Shown here piece after piece: positions 26,600-34,796 of a stretch of 64,000 nucleotides of DNA. The first letter of the stretch is position 1. Each line of letters begins with the position of its first letter. The notes beneath the pieces were generated by a model. That model saw nothing but the letters and a program-made list of their open reading frames with translations, ran no database searches and had not been told where the DNA came from. This stretch comes from Halanaerobium saccharolyticum subsp. saccharolyticum DSM 6643 (GTDB taxonomy: Bacteria > Bacillota > Halanaerobiia > Halanaerobiales > Halanaerobiaceae): the NCBI RefSeq assembly GCF_000350165.1, contig NZ_CAUI01000005.1, positions 806,001 to 870,000 on the forward strand. Direction: 5' to 3'. Position numbers and translations under genes: made by a program.

Positions 26600-28006
26600 T
26601 TGAAAAAATCAAATGAAGAATACATAAAGGAATTAAAAAAAGAAATGCCTCAACTTGAAATCTATACTCAAAAAGAAGAAAGACTGATTTATGCCCATGC
26701 AACATTTCCGGTTGAGTATAAGTGGATTCTGCAGGAAGATTATAAATATCTGCCTGATGCGATAATCGTTCCGGAGAGCGAAGCAGTTATTGCTGAGCTG
26801 TTGGCAAAAGCGAAACAAAAAAAGGTAAGCGTAATTCCCTATGGTGGAGGCTCAGGTATTGTTGGGGGAACTATAGCTGAAGAACAGGAAATAATGATAG
26901 ACACAAAAAAATTACGGAAATTTGAAATTAATCCCACAAATTGTACAGCGGTGGCTGGTGCAGGTCTGACTGGAGCAGAATTTGAAAATATGCTGAATGA
27001 AAAAGGTTATACAAGCGGCCATTATCCTCAGTCATTTCAGAGTGCCGTATTTGGGGGAATGGCAGCAACAGATGCTATAGGTACATTTTCTACTAAATAC
27101 GGGAAAATGGATGATATGGTAAATTCACTCCGGGTAGTTCTTCCAGATGGTCAGGTTCTTTCTACCCATAAGGCGCCACGTAAATCTTCGGGTCCTGATC
27201 TTAAATATTTTTTCATCGGAAGTGAAGGAGTCTACGGGATTATTACAGAGGTTGAGATGAAAATATATCCACTTCCCGAAAAAAGGGTCTTTGAAGCATT
27301 TACATTTCCAGATACTCATTCCGGTTTAGAGGCTGTTAGGAATTTTATGAGACAGGGAATTCGGCCACCGGTCGTCAGGCTCTATGATGAGGTAGAATCA
27401 GAATCAAAAATAAGGGCTTTAGGCTATGAAAAAGGAATGTGTGTAATTTTTCTTGGTTATGAAGGATTGGCAGAGATGGTTGAGCTTGAGCGCAAAAAAG
27501 TAAAAGAAATCTGTCTGGCTCATGGTGCCAATTATAAAGGAGAAGAAGGCGGAAATAAGTGGTTTGAAAATCGTTTTTCTACAAAGGGTATGCTAGAATA
27601 TGACCGTGAAAAAGGTGGTACAGCTGATGCAATAGAAGTAGCAGCACCTTGGGATAAAATTGAAAATGTCTGGAAAGAGATGAGAAACGTACTTGAGCCT
27701 TTCTGTGATTACGTAGACTGCCATTTTTCTCATTTTTACCACACAGGTGCAAGTGTTTATGTGATTTTTCATGCAAAAGCTGATGATGATTATCAGGGAG
27801 AAGAATTGTACAGAAAATGTTTAAAACTAGCAGTTGAGGCAAGTCTGAAAAATGGTGGTAATGTTTCTCATCATCATGGTATTGGTAAAGCAAAAGCAAA
27901 TTGGTTAGAAGAAGAACATGGAGAAGCTGGGATCTATTTAATGAAGGCACTTAAAGAAAAAATTGATCCAGATAAATTACTGAACAGGGGGGTGTTAGGT
28001 TTATGA
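26600..28006 (+). CDS. FAD-binding oxidase, GlcD/alkyldihydroxyacetone-phosphate synthase-like
   Basis: The 468-residue protein has the vanillyl-alcohol-oxidase (PCMH) FAD fold. AIIVPESEAVIAELL is followed by the FAD loop VIPYGGGSGIVGGT, SAVFGGMAATDAIGTFSTKY, and FFIGSEGVYGIITEVEMKIY. The C-terminal cap ends with VSHHHGIGKAKANWL and DPDKLLNRGVLGL, a His-rich pattern as in AGPS-like proteins. It oxidises (or otherwise transforms) a hydroxy acid, polyol or phosphorylated substrate. The start is TTG with GAGGTG upstream. It overlaps the next gene by 4 bases, so it probably works with that protein. Confidence 0.85.
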   Translation: MKKSNEEYIKELKKEMPQLEIYTQKEERLIYAHATFPVEYKWILQEDYKYLPDAIIVPESEAVIAELLAKAKQKKVSVIPYGGGSGIVGGTIAEEQEIMIDTKKLRKFEINPTNCTAVAGAGLTGAEFENMLNEKGYTSGHYPQSFQSAVFGGMAATDAIGTFSTKYGKMDDMVNSLRVVLPDGQVLSTHKAPRKSSGPDLKYFFIGSEGVYGIITEVEMKIYPLPEKRVFEAFTFPDTHSGLEAVRNFMRQGIRPPVVRLYDEVESESKIRALGYEKGMCVIFLGYEGLAEMVELERKKVKEICLAHGANYKGEEGGNKWFENRFSTKGMLEYDREKGGTADAIEVAAPWDKIENVWKEMRNVLEPFCDYVDCHFSHFYHTGASVYVIFHAKADDDYQGEELYRKCLKLAVEASLKNGGNVSHHHGIGKAKANWLEEEHGEAGIYLMKALKEKIDPDKLLNRGVLGL

Positions 28007-29136
28007 TTTCCTATAAATTAGAAAACTATATCGAAGAGCTGAATAAACAGGTTATCAGTATGGATCAGGGGTTGTCTTATAATCCAGAATTTAGGGCGAC
28101 TCAAAAAATGCACGATTATCCCTCCCGTAAGGCTCAGGTTATCCGCTCACTTTATTTTGGGGAATTAGAAGTTTCTAAATATAATGCTGAAATAATTTAT
28201 CAGTCAATCTTATCTAGACAGGGAGAGCGCTGGCAGAACTTTGTTGAATCATCAGAAGACTATACGGATATTATGCTCCTTGGCAGAGAAATGATCAGCC
28301 GCTCAAATATTATGAAAAGAGAATTAGAAAAAATTATTATGCAGATTGAAGACAACTTTGATCATCTTATAGAAATTGATGAAGATAAGTTTGCTTACTG
28401 TTTAGAAGCAGTTCCACAGGTTGACGGTTCTAAAAACTACCTCTTTATAGATGATCAGACAGTAAAATATGTGCCAGGTGCAATTAAAAAAATAGGACGT
28501 TTTTTTGCAGCTCAAAACATTCAATTTACTTCAGAACTTGAACACCACTTCCCGGGCTGGGAATATTTTGCCTATGGCTTAATTGAGCAGGGTAAATCTC
28601 ATTTGTGTGAACTCTTTGCTGAGCTGAAAGAAAAAAATATCAAAAAAATATTTACTATTACCGGTCAGAGTCATTACTTACTTAAACATTTTGCTAAAAA
28701 AGTTGGAATAGAACACAACTTCAAGATTATCAACATTATAGATATTTTAGAAGGGATTAAAGCTGAGCAAGATGTTTATCTACATGCAGGTAGCTTTTAC
28801 AGCAGGTATTTAAAGTATAATAAAAAAATTAACAAACTTTTAACGGCAGAGATTGATAGTAAGCTTTCATCTTCAATTGAGTTTCTGCCGCTATATTCAA
28901 AAGGTCCGCGGATTAACCAGGTAAATATCTGGCAGTTTCCACTGACTGCAGAATATGAGCTCTACTTTTTTCCCGAAGAAATTAGAGAAGCAATTTATAA
29001 AGATGGGCTGCAACAGATCGAAAAATCTACACACAAGAAATTAATAGTTTTTGACCCCTATGCTTATAATGTTTTAAGTGAGCATAATTATGTTAATGAC
29101 TATGGTTATTTTACAGATTTAATTGAGGTCTGGTGA
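28003..29136 (+). CDS. Cysteine-poor homolog of CCG-domain (GlpC/GlcF/HdrB-like) subunits, uncertain
   Basis: The 377-residue protein is not assigned by any motif I can name with certainty. By eye the C-terminal 240 residues follow the CCG-domain pattern of GlpC/GlcF. NYLFIDDQTVKYVPGAIKKI matches the first beta-alpha unit. FPGWEYFAYGL sits where CCG.P lies, ITGQSHYLLKHFA replaces a C-P-G-C segment, HAGSFYSRY replaces HDPCH, FDPYAYNVL replaces ACPFC, and it ends FTDLIEV. The cluster-binding cysteines are absent; only two Cys occur in the protein. It overlaps the FAD oxidase by 4 bases, as glcF-type genes often accompany glcD. It may be a structural subunit without metal clusters. Confidence 0.5.
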   Translation: MISYKLENYIEELNKQVISMDQGLSYNPEFRATQKMHDYPSRKAQVIRSLYFGELEVSKYNAEIIYQSILSRQGERWQNFVESSEDYTDIMLLGREMISRSNIMKRELEKIIMQIEDNFDHLIEIDEDKFAYCLEAVPQVDGSKNYLFIDDQTVKYVPGAIKKIGRFFAAQNIQFTSELEHHFPGWEYFAYGLIEQGKSHLCELFAELKEKNIKKIFTITGQSHYLLKHFAKKVGIEHNFKIINIIDILEGIKAEQDVYLHAGSFYSRYLKYNKKINKLLTAEIDSKLSSSIEFLPLYSKGPRINQVNIWQFPLTAEYELYFFPEEIREAIYKDGLQQIEKSTHKKLIVFDPYAYNVLSEHNYVNDYGYFTDLIEVW

Positions 29137-29140
29137 TTAT

Positions 29141-29944
29141 ATGGATGCCCGCACAGGGAAAGCGATTCGCCTCAATAGAATATTTAATCCAGAAGACGGT
29201 AAGGCTTTAATCAATGCCTATTCTCATTCAGTTATCTATGGCCCGATTAAAGGTGCTGAAAATCAAGCTCAGATAAGGAAAAATTTAGAGTTAATTACAG
29301 CTGAACTGGATGCAGTTATTTTAAATCCTGGTTTGGTTAATCAGCTTGAGGACCTCTTTTATGGTAAAGATAAGGCTTCACTTATCATCCAAATCGATTA
29401 TCAAAATTACAGCCGCAAAAAAATAATTCCTTATGATGAAGGATCAGCAGTATCACTTTTTACAATTGAAGATGCTCTAAAAGCAGGGGCAGATGCTGTG
29501 ATGTCATATCTTTATATAGGGGCAGAAGATCCGGAACGGGAAGCGTTAGAGATCAAGCGAAACAGGAATTATGTCAGTCAGTCAAGGAAATATGGACTAC
29601 CTCTGATTATCGAACCACGTTTTGCCAGAGAGGCGGTTGAGCCGGAGAAAAAATACGATTTAGAATTACTAAAGTTTTATACAAGAATTGCTCAAGATAT
29701 CGGTGCTGATATGATCAAGATGATTTATCCGGCTAATGATCATAAACTGGCAGAAATTGCAGAGCTAATAGATATTCCAATTTTAATTGCAGGAGGTGAA
29801 AACAGAGGAGAAGCAAGGACTATTTCTAATGCCAGACGTTATTTAGAAAATGGAGCTTCAGGTCTAATATTTGGCCGTTCTATTTTTCAATCTGAAAATA
29901 TGCAGGAATTAATTAAAAAATTGAAAAGAATTGTTCATCCATAA
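29141..29944 (+). CDS. DhnA-type class I aldolase
   Basis: The 267-residue TIM barrel resembles DhnA/LsrF/LacD-family aldolases. KALINAYSHSVIYGP is the first strand region, EDALKAGADAVMSYLYIG follows, and GADMIKMIYPAND carries the probable Schiff-base lysine (DMIKM). ILIAGGENRGEA is the phosphate-loop region and ASGLIFGRSIFQ is the last strand. It would cleave a ketose (or ketose phosphate). A TTG 18 bases upstream (29123) overlaps the previous gene, but ATG 29141 with GAGGT and GGTGAT upstream gives the start that fits family length. It lies between an oxidase pair and the FGGY kinase in one operon. Confidence 0.8.
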   Translation: MDARTGKAIRLNRIFNPEDGKALINAYSHSVIYGPIKGAENQAQIRKNLELITAELDAVILNPGLVNQLEDLFYGKDKASLIIQIDYQNYSRKKIIPYDEGSAVSLFTIEDALKAGADAVMSYLYIGAEDPEREALEIKRNRNYVSQSRKYGLPLIIEPRFAREAVEPEKKYDLELLKFYTRIAQDIGADMIKMIYPANDHKLAEIAELIDIPILIAGGENRGEARTISNARRYLENGASGLIFGRSIFQSENMQELIKKLKRIVHP

Positions 29945-30000
29945 ACTTAAATGAGGAATCAATTTATTAAATTAAAGTTCAAAATTGAAGGGAGAAAAAG

Positions 30001-31506
30001 ATGAAAAAATATGTACTGGTTATTGATGAAGGAACTACAGGCACTAGATCACTAATATTTGATCATGATTTCAATATTGTAGGACAGAGCTATCAGGAAT
30101 TCACTCAGTATACTCCCGAAGAAAATATGGTAGAACATGATGCAGAAGAAATTTATGAAAAAAGTTTAGAAAACTGCCATAAAGCGATGGCAGAAGCTGA
30201 AATCAGTGCTGAAGACATTGACTCTATTGGAATTACCAATCAGCGGGCAACCTGTGTACTCTGGGATAAAAACACGGGTAAAACTCTAGATAAGGCCATT
30301 GTCTGGCAGGATAGCAGAACAGCTAAAGAATGTGAAGAACTTAAAAATAGTGAGTGGGGAGAAAAGGCAAGGCAGAAAACTGGCTGGGAAGTTGCTCCCG
30401 TATATTCTTCAATGATGGTCAAGTGGCTTTTAGAAAACAAACCGGAAATTAAAGCAGAAGTTGAAAAAGGAGATATTTTATTGGGAACAATGGATACCTG
30501 GTTGATCTGGAAGCTGACAGGAGGTAAAAAACATGCGGTTAGCTATTCAAATGCTTCAGTAATGGGAAGCTTGAACCTGGAAACAGGTGAGTGGTACCAG
30601 GAATTTTTAGATCATCTGGGAGTACCGGTTAGTATTTATCCAGAAATAATCAATGACTCAGGCGATTTTGGAGAAACAGATCCAGAAATATTTGGGACAG
30701 CAGTTCCAATTAGAGGCTCAATTGCTGATCAGCATGCAGCATTATTTGCTCAGGAATGCCGCACAGCCGGAACAGCAAAAATCACAAATGGTACAGGCTC
30801 ATTTGTCGACATCAATATCGGTAATCAGCTTGTTATACCTGGAGCCGGCCTCAATACTGTAATAGCCTGGAAACTAGGAGATACAACAACCTATGCTGTA
30901 GAAGGCTATGCAGGAACAACTGGTTCAGCTATTCAGTGGCTCAAAGAAGGAATGGGAATTATTTCAGATGCAGCAGAAACTGAAGCAATGGCAGAATCAG
31001 TTGATGACAGCAATGGCGTCTATTTTGTTCCGGCACTGACAGGACTTAATGCACCATTCTGGGATTCATTTGCCAGAGGTACAATTATAGGTATCACCCG
31101 CGGCACAAAAAGAGAGCATATTGTCAGAGCAACACTTGAAGCAATAGCTTTTAGGATTAAAGATATTTGTGATGTAGTTGAGAACAAGGCAAATATTGAG
31201 ATGAAAAAGGTACGTATTGATGGTGGAGTTTCTAAAAACAACTTTCTCGCTCAACGAATTGCAGATATTTTAAATGCACAGGTAGGCAGGCCAGGTTCGA
31301 TTGAAGCCACAAGTCTGGGAGCTGCTCAAATGGCAGGACTATATACCGGATTTTGGGAAGAAGAGGATTTGGATAAAGCAGTTGAGATTGAAAGAACGTT
31401 TATGCCTGATCTTAGTCCTGAACAACGAAAAAAAGAATATTTTATCTGGAAGCGGGCAGTAGATCGAGCAGCTAAATGGCTTGATTTTAACCTGGACGAT
31501 ATCTAA
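30001..31506 (+). CDS. FGGY-family carbohydrate kinase (glycerol kinase-like, altered substrate site)
   Basis: The full-length 501-residue FGGY kinase has the ATP motifs DEGTTGTRSLIFD (N-term), NGTGSFVDI and DGGVSKNNFLAQRIADIL, plus ADQHAALF with the catalytic Asp243. It is globally closest to GlpK. However, residues known to hold glycerol in E. coli GlpK differ. R83-E84 is R82-A83 here (NQRATC), and the Tyr135 position is Val134 (VAPVYSS); Asp245 and Phe270 equivalents are kept. The substrate may therefore be another polyol or sugar. AGGGAG is 7 bases upstream. The neighbours are an aldolase and a GlpA-like dehydrogenase. I leave out the gene symbol because specificity is doubtful. Confidence 0.85.
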   Translation: MKKYVLVIDEGTTGTRSLIFDHDFNIVGQSYQEFTQYTPEENMVEHDAEEIYEKSLENCHKAMAEAEISAEDIDSIGITNQRATCVLWDKNTGKTLDKAIVWQDSRTAKECEELKNSEWGEKARQKTGWEVAPVYSSMMVKWLLENKPEIKAEVEKGDILLGTMDTWLIWKLTGGKKHAVSYSNASVMGSLNLETGEWYQEFLDHLGVPVSIYPEIINDSGDFGETDPEIFGTAVPIRGSIADQHAALFAQECRTAGTAKITNGTGSFVDINIGNQLVIPGAGLNTVIAWKLGDTTTYAVEGYAGTTGSAIQWLKEGMGIISDAAETEAMAESVDDSNGVYFVPALTGLNAPFWDSFARGTIIGITRGTKREHIVRATLEAIAFRIKDICDVVENKANIEMKKVRIDGGVSKNNFLAQRIADILNAQVGRPGSIEATSLGAAQMAGLYTGFWEEEDLDKAVEIERTFMPDLSPEQRKKEYFIWKRAVDRAAKWLDFNLDDI

Positions 31507-31528
31507 TAGTTGTGATGGGAGGTACAAA

Positions 31529-33259
31529 ATGATTGCTCATCTGAAAAAATTAATTAAAGAAAATGAGAAGCTAAATCGATATGATATTAATATAGAAGAG
31601 CTTGAGAATAATGTTATCAAATTAAATGGCAAGGTAGACAGTTGGGGTGATGTAGTTGATTTTGGACATCTGGCAGCCAGTCTTGATCAGGTAAAAGGTG
31701 TAATTAATGAACTATATACAGCAGAAAGTATAAAAAAGAATATGGAAAAAAAGGTGAAAATAAATTTAGAAAAAGATAAGATTATAAAAAAAACAGATGT
31801 CTTAATAGTAGGTGCAGGTATCACAGGTTCAGCAATAGCAAGAGAGCTGGCAAAATATGATCTCGATATTACAGTAATTGAAAAGAATTCTGATATAGCT
31901 GAGGGAACCACAAAGGCTAATAATGGTATGGTTCATTCAGGCTATGCAGCGACTCCTGGTAGCCTAAAAGCAGAATTAAATGTAAAAGGAAATGCAAAAT
32001 ATGATAAATGGTCTAAAGAGTTAAAATTTGATTTTGATCGAACAGGATCATTTGTTGTCGGGTTTGATGAAGATGACAGCGCTCATATTCAGGAATATTA
32101 CGAAAAGGGAGAGAAGAATGGAGTTCCAGGAATCGAGATTCTGACAGGAGACAAAGCAAGAGAAATTGAAGAAAATTTATCAGAGGATGTTAAATCAGCC
32201 TTATGGACACCTAGCGCAGGTTATGTAGCACCATATGAAGTAGCAATTGCACTTGCAGAAAATGCAGTCGAAAATGGAGTCGAGATATTATTAGATACAG
32301 AACTGATTGCAGTAGATAATGCAGCAGATAAAATCAATATTGCTTATACTAATCAGGGCCGCATAGAATGCAGTTATTTAATCAATGCAGCAGGAGTTTA
32401 TGCAGATCAGGTAGCAGAAATGGCAGGAGATAGGCAGTTTACAATTCATCCCCGTAGAGGAACCCTGATTATTTTTGATAAAGAAAAAGCAAAGGTTCTC
32501 AAAAGTGCAGTCGGGACAACTCCTTCTAAGCATACAAAGGGAGGGGTTGCACAGCGCACACCTGAAGGAAATCCACTTTGGGGACCAACTGCAGTCGAAG
32601 TAGCAGATAAAACAAATACAGCAGTCAGCCAAGAAGATCTCGATACAATAATTAATAAATTCACTACTATAGTCGGAGGAATAGATAAAAAAGATATGAT
32701 AACAAGTTTTAGTGGAGTTAGAGCAGCAAACTATAAAGAGGACTTCGTAATCGAAGCATCAGAAAAAATAAAAGGCTTAATTCAGGCTGCAGCTATCCAG
32801 TCACCAGGTTTGGCATCATCCCCTGCTATTGCCGAAAAAATTGTTAATATATTATTAAATGAAGAAAAAAAATTAAAACTGCTGGGCAGAAAAATAAAGA
32901 AAAAAAATAATTTTCAAGCAGAAAGAGTGGTAAATAAACCTTTTCATCAGTGCAGCAATCATGAAAAAGAAAAACTATTGGCTGAAGATCCGGCCTATGG
33001 CCATGTGATCTGCCGATGCGAAAACGTAACAGAAGCAGAAATAGTAAGTGCGATTCACGGTAAGATTCCAGCCCGTACAGTAGATGCAATAAAGAGAAGG
33101 ACAAGAGCAGGAATGGGCCGCTGCCAGGCAGGTTTTTGTGGACCAAGAGTTGTAAAAATCCTTGCCAGAGAGCTTGGTATTGATTCTGAAAAGATAACTA
33201 AAAAGGGAGAAGGCTCAAATATAGTTAATTACAGAATAAAAGAGCTGCTCTTTGATTAA
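31529..33259 (+). CDS. GlpA-like FAD dehydrogenase with N-terminal BON and C-terminal BFD [2Fe-2S] domain
   Basis: The 576-residue protein starts at ATG 31529 (GGGAGG at 31517-31522); the frame also opens upstream, inside the kinase gene. Residues about 20-70 look like a BON domain (VIKLNGKVDSWGDVVDFGH). A DAO/GlpA FAD-binding fold follows: VLIVGAGITGSAIARELA near 90, then IEKNSDIAEGTTKANNGMVH and INAAGVYADQVAEMAG. The C-terminus is a BFD-like [2Fe-2S] site: VICRCENVTEAEI near 494 and MGRCQAGFCGPRV near 531. Such enzymes oxidise glycerol-3-phosphate or related hydroxy compounds. No GlpB/GlpC is nearby, so the electron acceptor is unknown. Last gene of the operon. Confidence 0.87.
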   Translation: MIAHLKKLIKENEKLNRYDINIEELENNVIKLNGKVDSWGDVVDFGHLAASLDQVKGVINELYTAESIKKNMEKKVKINLEKDKIIKKTDVLIVGAGITGSAIARELAKYDLDITVIEKNSDIAEGTTKANNGMVHSGYAATPGSLKAELNVKGNAKYDKWSKELKFDFDRTGSFVVGFDEDDSAHIQEYYEKGEKNGVPGIEILTGDKAREIEENLSEDVKSALWTPSAGYVAPYEVAIALAENAVENGVEILLDTELIAVDNAADKINIAYTNQGRIECSYLINAAGVYADQVAEMAGDRQFTIHPRRGTLIIFDKEKAKVLKSAVGTTPSKHTKGGVAQRTPEGNPLWGPTAVEVADKTNTAVSQEDLDTIINKFTTIVGGIDKKDMITSFSGVRAANYKEDFVIEASEKIKGLIQAAAIQSPGLASSPAIAEKIVNILLNEEKKLKLLGRKIKKKNNFQAERVVNKPFHQCSNHEKEKLLAEDPAYGHVICRCENVTEAEIVSAIHGKIPARTVDAIKRRTRAGMGRCQAGFCGPRVVKILARELGIDSEKITKKGEGSNIVNYRIKELLFD

Positions 33260-33272
33260 AATTATAACTATT

Positions 33273-33312
33273 AATACCAGACAACTTAGTTATGTTGACT
33301 GGTATTTTTTTG
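33273..33312 (+). terminator. Rho-independent terminator of the GntR/FGGY-kinase operon
   Basis: AATACCAGACAAC (33273-33285) pairs with GTTGACTGGTATT (33294-33306) with one mismatch and is followed by TTTTTT. Confidence 0.88.
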
Positions 33313-33533
33313 TTTTATAAGTCGAAAAAAAATAGTTAGAAAGTTTTAAACTTATCTAATTCAGTTTTAAACCTTTTAAAAGCTGTCTCCAAGCCTTAAT
33401 AAAATATACCAGATTAAAATAATAAATAATAGAATGATTGCACTGTGAAAAGTCTAAAACAATCTGAAACGAACCGAATTTAAGAAAATATTACAAAGAC
33501 AGAGTATTTAAGCCTGGTCATCTATGCTTGAAT

Positions 33534-33568
33534 ATTATATAATAATAAAAATCATTTTGAAAATAAGG
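33534..33568 (+). repeat. 35-bp direct repeat, right copy (matches 25632-25666)
   Basis: It contains ATTATATAATAATAAAAATC followed by ATTTTGAAAATAAGG and is in direct orientation to the left copy. The stretch 33313-33533 before it holds nothing I can identify. Confidence 0.55.
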
Positions 33569-33570
33569 AG

Positions 33571-33780
33571 AATATATTTAGGTTATTTTAACAAAACACT
33601 AATTTGCGACATAATACTCTCACACCCCTGTGGTATTTTTTAATTGAAATTGCTTTTATTAAACTAAATTTGGACTGATAAAACAAGAAGCTCCAATACT
33701 GCCATATTCTGAATAAAATTATTAATGTAGAAAAAAAGGATTATTTATTAACGAAATAATATTATAAAGTTTTCTGGAGA
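33571..33780 (+). repeat. Duplicated leader, copy B, without its gene
   Basis: It shares AATATATTTAG, AAAACAC, TTTGCGACATA and the later AAAAAAAGGATTATTTATTAA with copies A and C. Here it is not followed by the 200-residue unknown gene, only by eroded sequence, suggesting a lost third copy of the cassette. Confidence 0.5.
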
Positions 33781-33990
33781 GATAGAGTGAGATGGTGAAT
33801 TAAGCATTTAAGAAAAATTAGAGTTAGATATTTAAGACAGCAGTGAATCAAAAAATGTATTGGCAAGTTCAATTTTTAGAAAAAAGGTGGATAAATTTGT
33901 AGAAGTTGTAAATAAAGATGATCATATAATTAATAGTTATATAAGGGATACTTTATTTATAAGATAAATTGGATAAATTGTACAATTAGA
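33781..33990 (+). other. Eroded non-coding stretch with a short coding remnant
   Basis: No intact gene is seen. A stop-bounded frame ending with TAA at 33964-33966 reads NVLASSIFRKKVDKFVEVVN and continues about 18 codons, without a convincing start. It could be the end of a destroyed gene. Origin not recognised. Confidence 0.3.
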
Positions 33991-33991
33991 T

Positions 33992-34020
33992 TTGACAAAA
34001 TTATCAGAAAATGATAAATT
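33992..34020 (+). promoter_or_regulatory. Probable promoter of the cyclase-family/iclR genes
   Basis: TTGACA at 33992-33997 is followed after 17 bases by TAAATT, a weak -10. It lies just upstream of the putative IclR operator. Confidence 0.5.
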
Positions 34021-34035
34021 TAAAGTATATTAAAA

Positions 34036-34063
34036 ATATTGAACAAAGTTCACATATGAGAAC
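34036..34063 (+). promoter_or_regulatory. Putative IclR-type operator, copy 1
   Basis: The near-palindrome TTCACATATGAGAA (34049-34062) is preceded by ATATTGAACAA. The exact reverse complement of the palindrome, in the same ATATTGAACAA context, occurs at 35610-35623 before dgoK. Placed downstream of the -10, it could block transcription of the cyclase-family gene. Confidence 0.75.
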
Positions 34064-34090
34064 TCAAAAATGAAGAAGGAGGAAAAATTC

Positions 34091-34753
34091 ATGTATGATA
34101 TTTCAATGGAAATAAAAGAAGATATGATTGTATATAAAAATATCGAAGATTTGAAACCTAAATTTAAAACTAATTTAACATTTGAAAATGATGATGTTTA
34201 TGATAGTCAAATTGAAATGAATCTTCATACTGGTACACACATTGATACACCTTTTCATAGATTTAAAAATGGGAAAAAAAGCAATGATTATTTTGAAGAA
34301 AATCCTTTTTATGAAGCTAAAGTATTAGATTTAAGTCACAAAAAAGAAAAAATAACAAAAAATGATTTAGAAAAATATGAAATTAAAAAAAATATGTTTA
34401 TAATTTTAAAAACTAAAAATTCTGAAAAAAATTATTTAAAAAATAATCCGGAAAAATTTATCTATCTTGGTATCTCTGGTGCTGAATATTTAAAAAATAT
34501 GAATATAAGTGGTGTAGGAATAGATACTAATGGAATCGAAAGAGATCAAGAAGGTGCCCCCACTCATAAAATTCTTTTAAAAAATAATATTATAATTTTA
34601 GAGGGATTGAAATTAAATAAAATCCCCGAAAAAGAATATATATTATTGCTTTCTCTTTTAAAAGTGTCTAATAGGGAAGGGATGCCAGGTAGAGCATATC
34701 TTTTTGACAAAAAAGAAATTGATGTTTCTAATATAATAAATGATAAATATTAA
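34091..34753 (+). CDS. Cyclase (kynurenine formamidase-like) family hydrolase
   Basis: The 220-residue metal-dependent hydrolase has the signature NLHTGTHIDTPFHRF (HxGTHxDxPxH) near residue 45. It also has GVGIDTNGIE and the closing LLLSLLKVSNREGMPGRAYL typical of the cyclase family. Members open lactams, lactones or formamides using a bound metal. An ATG at 34070 lies before the ribosome site. ATG 34091 with AAGGAGG at 34075-34081 is the start. It sits at the head of the galactonate block, so hydrolysis of galactono-lactone to galactonate is a reasonable but unproven role. It is preceded by an IclR operator. Confidence 0.8.
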   Translation: MYDISMEIKEDMIVYKNIEDLKPKFKTNLTFENDDVYDSQIEMNLHTGTHIDTPFHRFKNGKKSNDYFEENPFYEAKVLDLSHKKEKITKNDLEKYEIKKNMFIILKTKNSEKNYLKNNPEKFIYLGISGAEYLKNMNISGVGIDTNGIERDQEGAPTHKILLKNNIIILEGLKLNKIPEKEYILLLSLLKVSNREGMPGRAYLFDKKEIDVSNIINDKY

Positions 34754-34796
34754 TTATTTTTTATAAATATTATATAAATTATAAAGGAGAATATTT

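Noticed and set aside
33781-33966. A functional small gene in the 33.8-34.0 kb stretch
   Set aside because: The longest sensible frame has no convincing start or ribosome site and is preceded by many stops; treated as a remnant.
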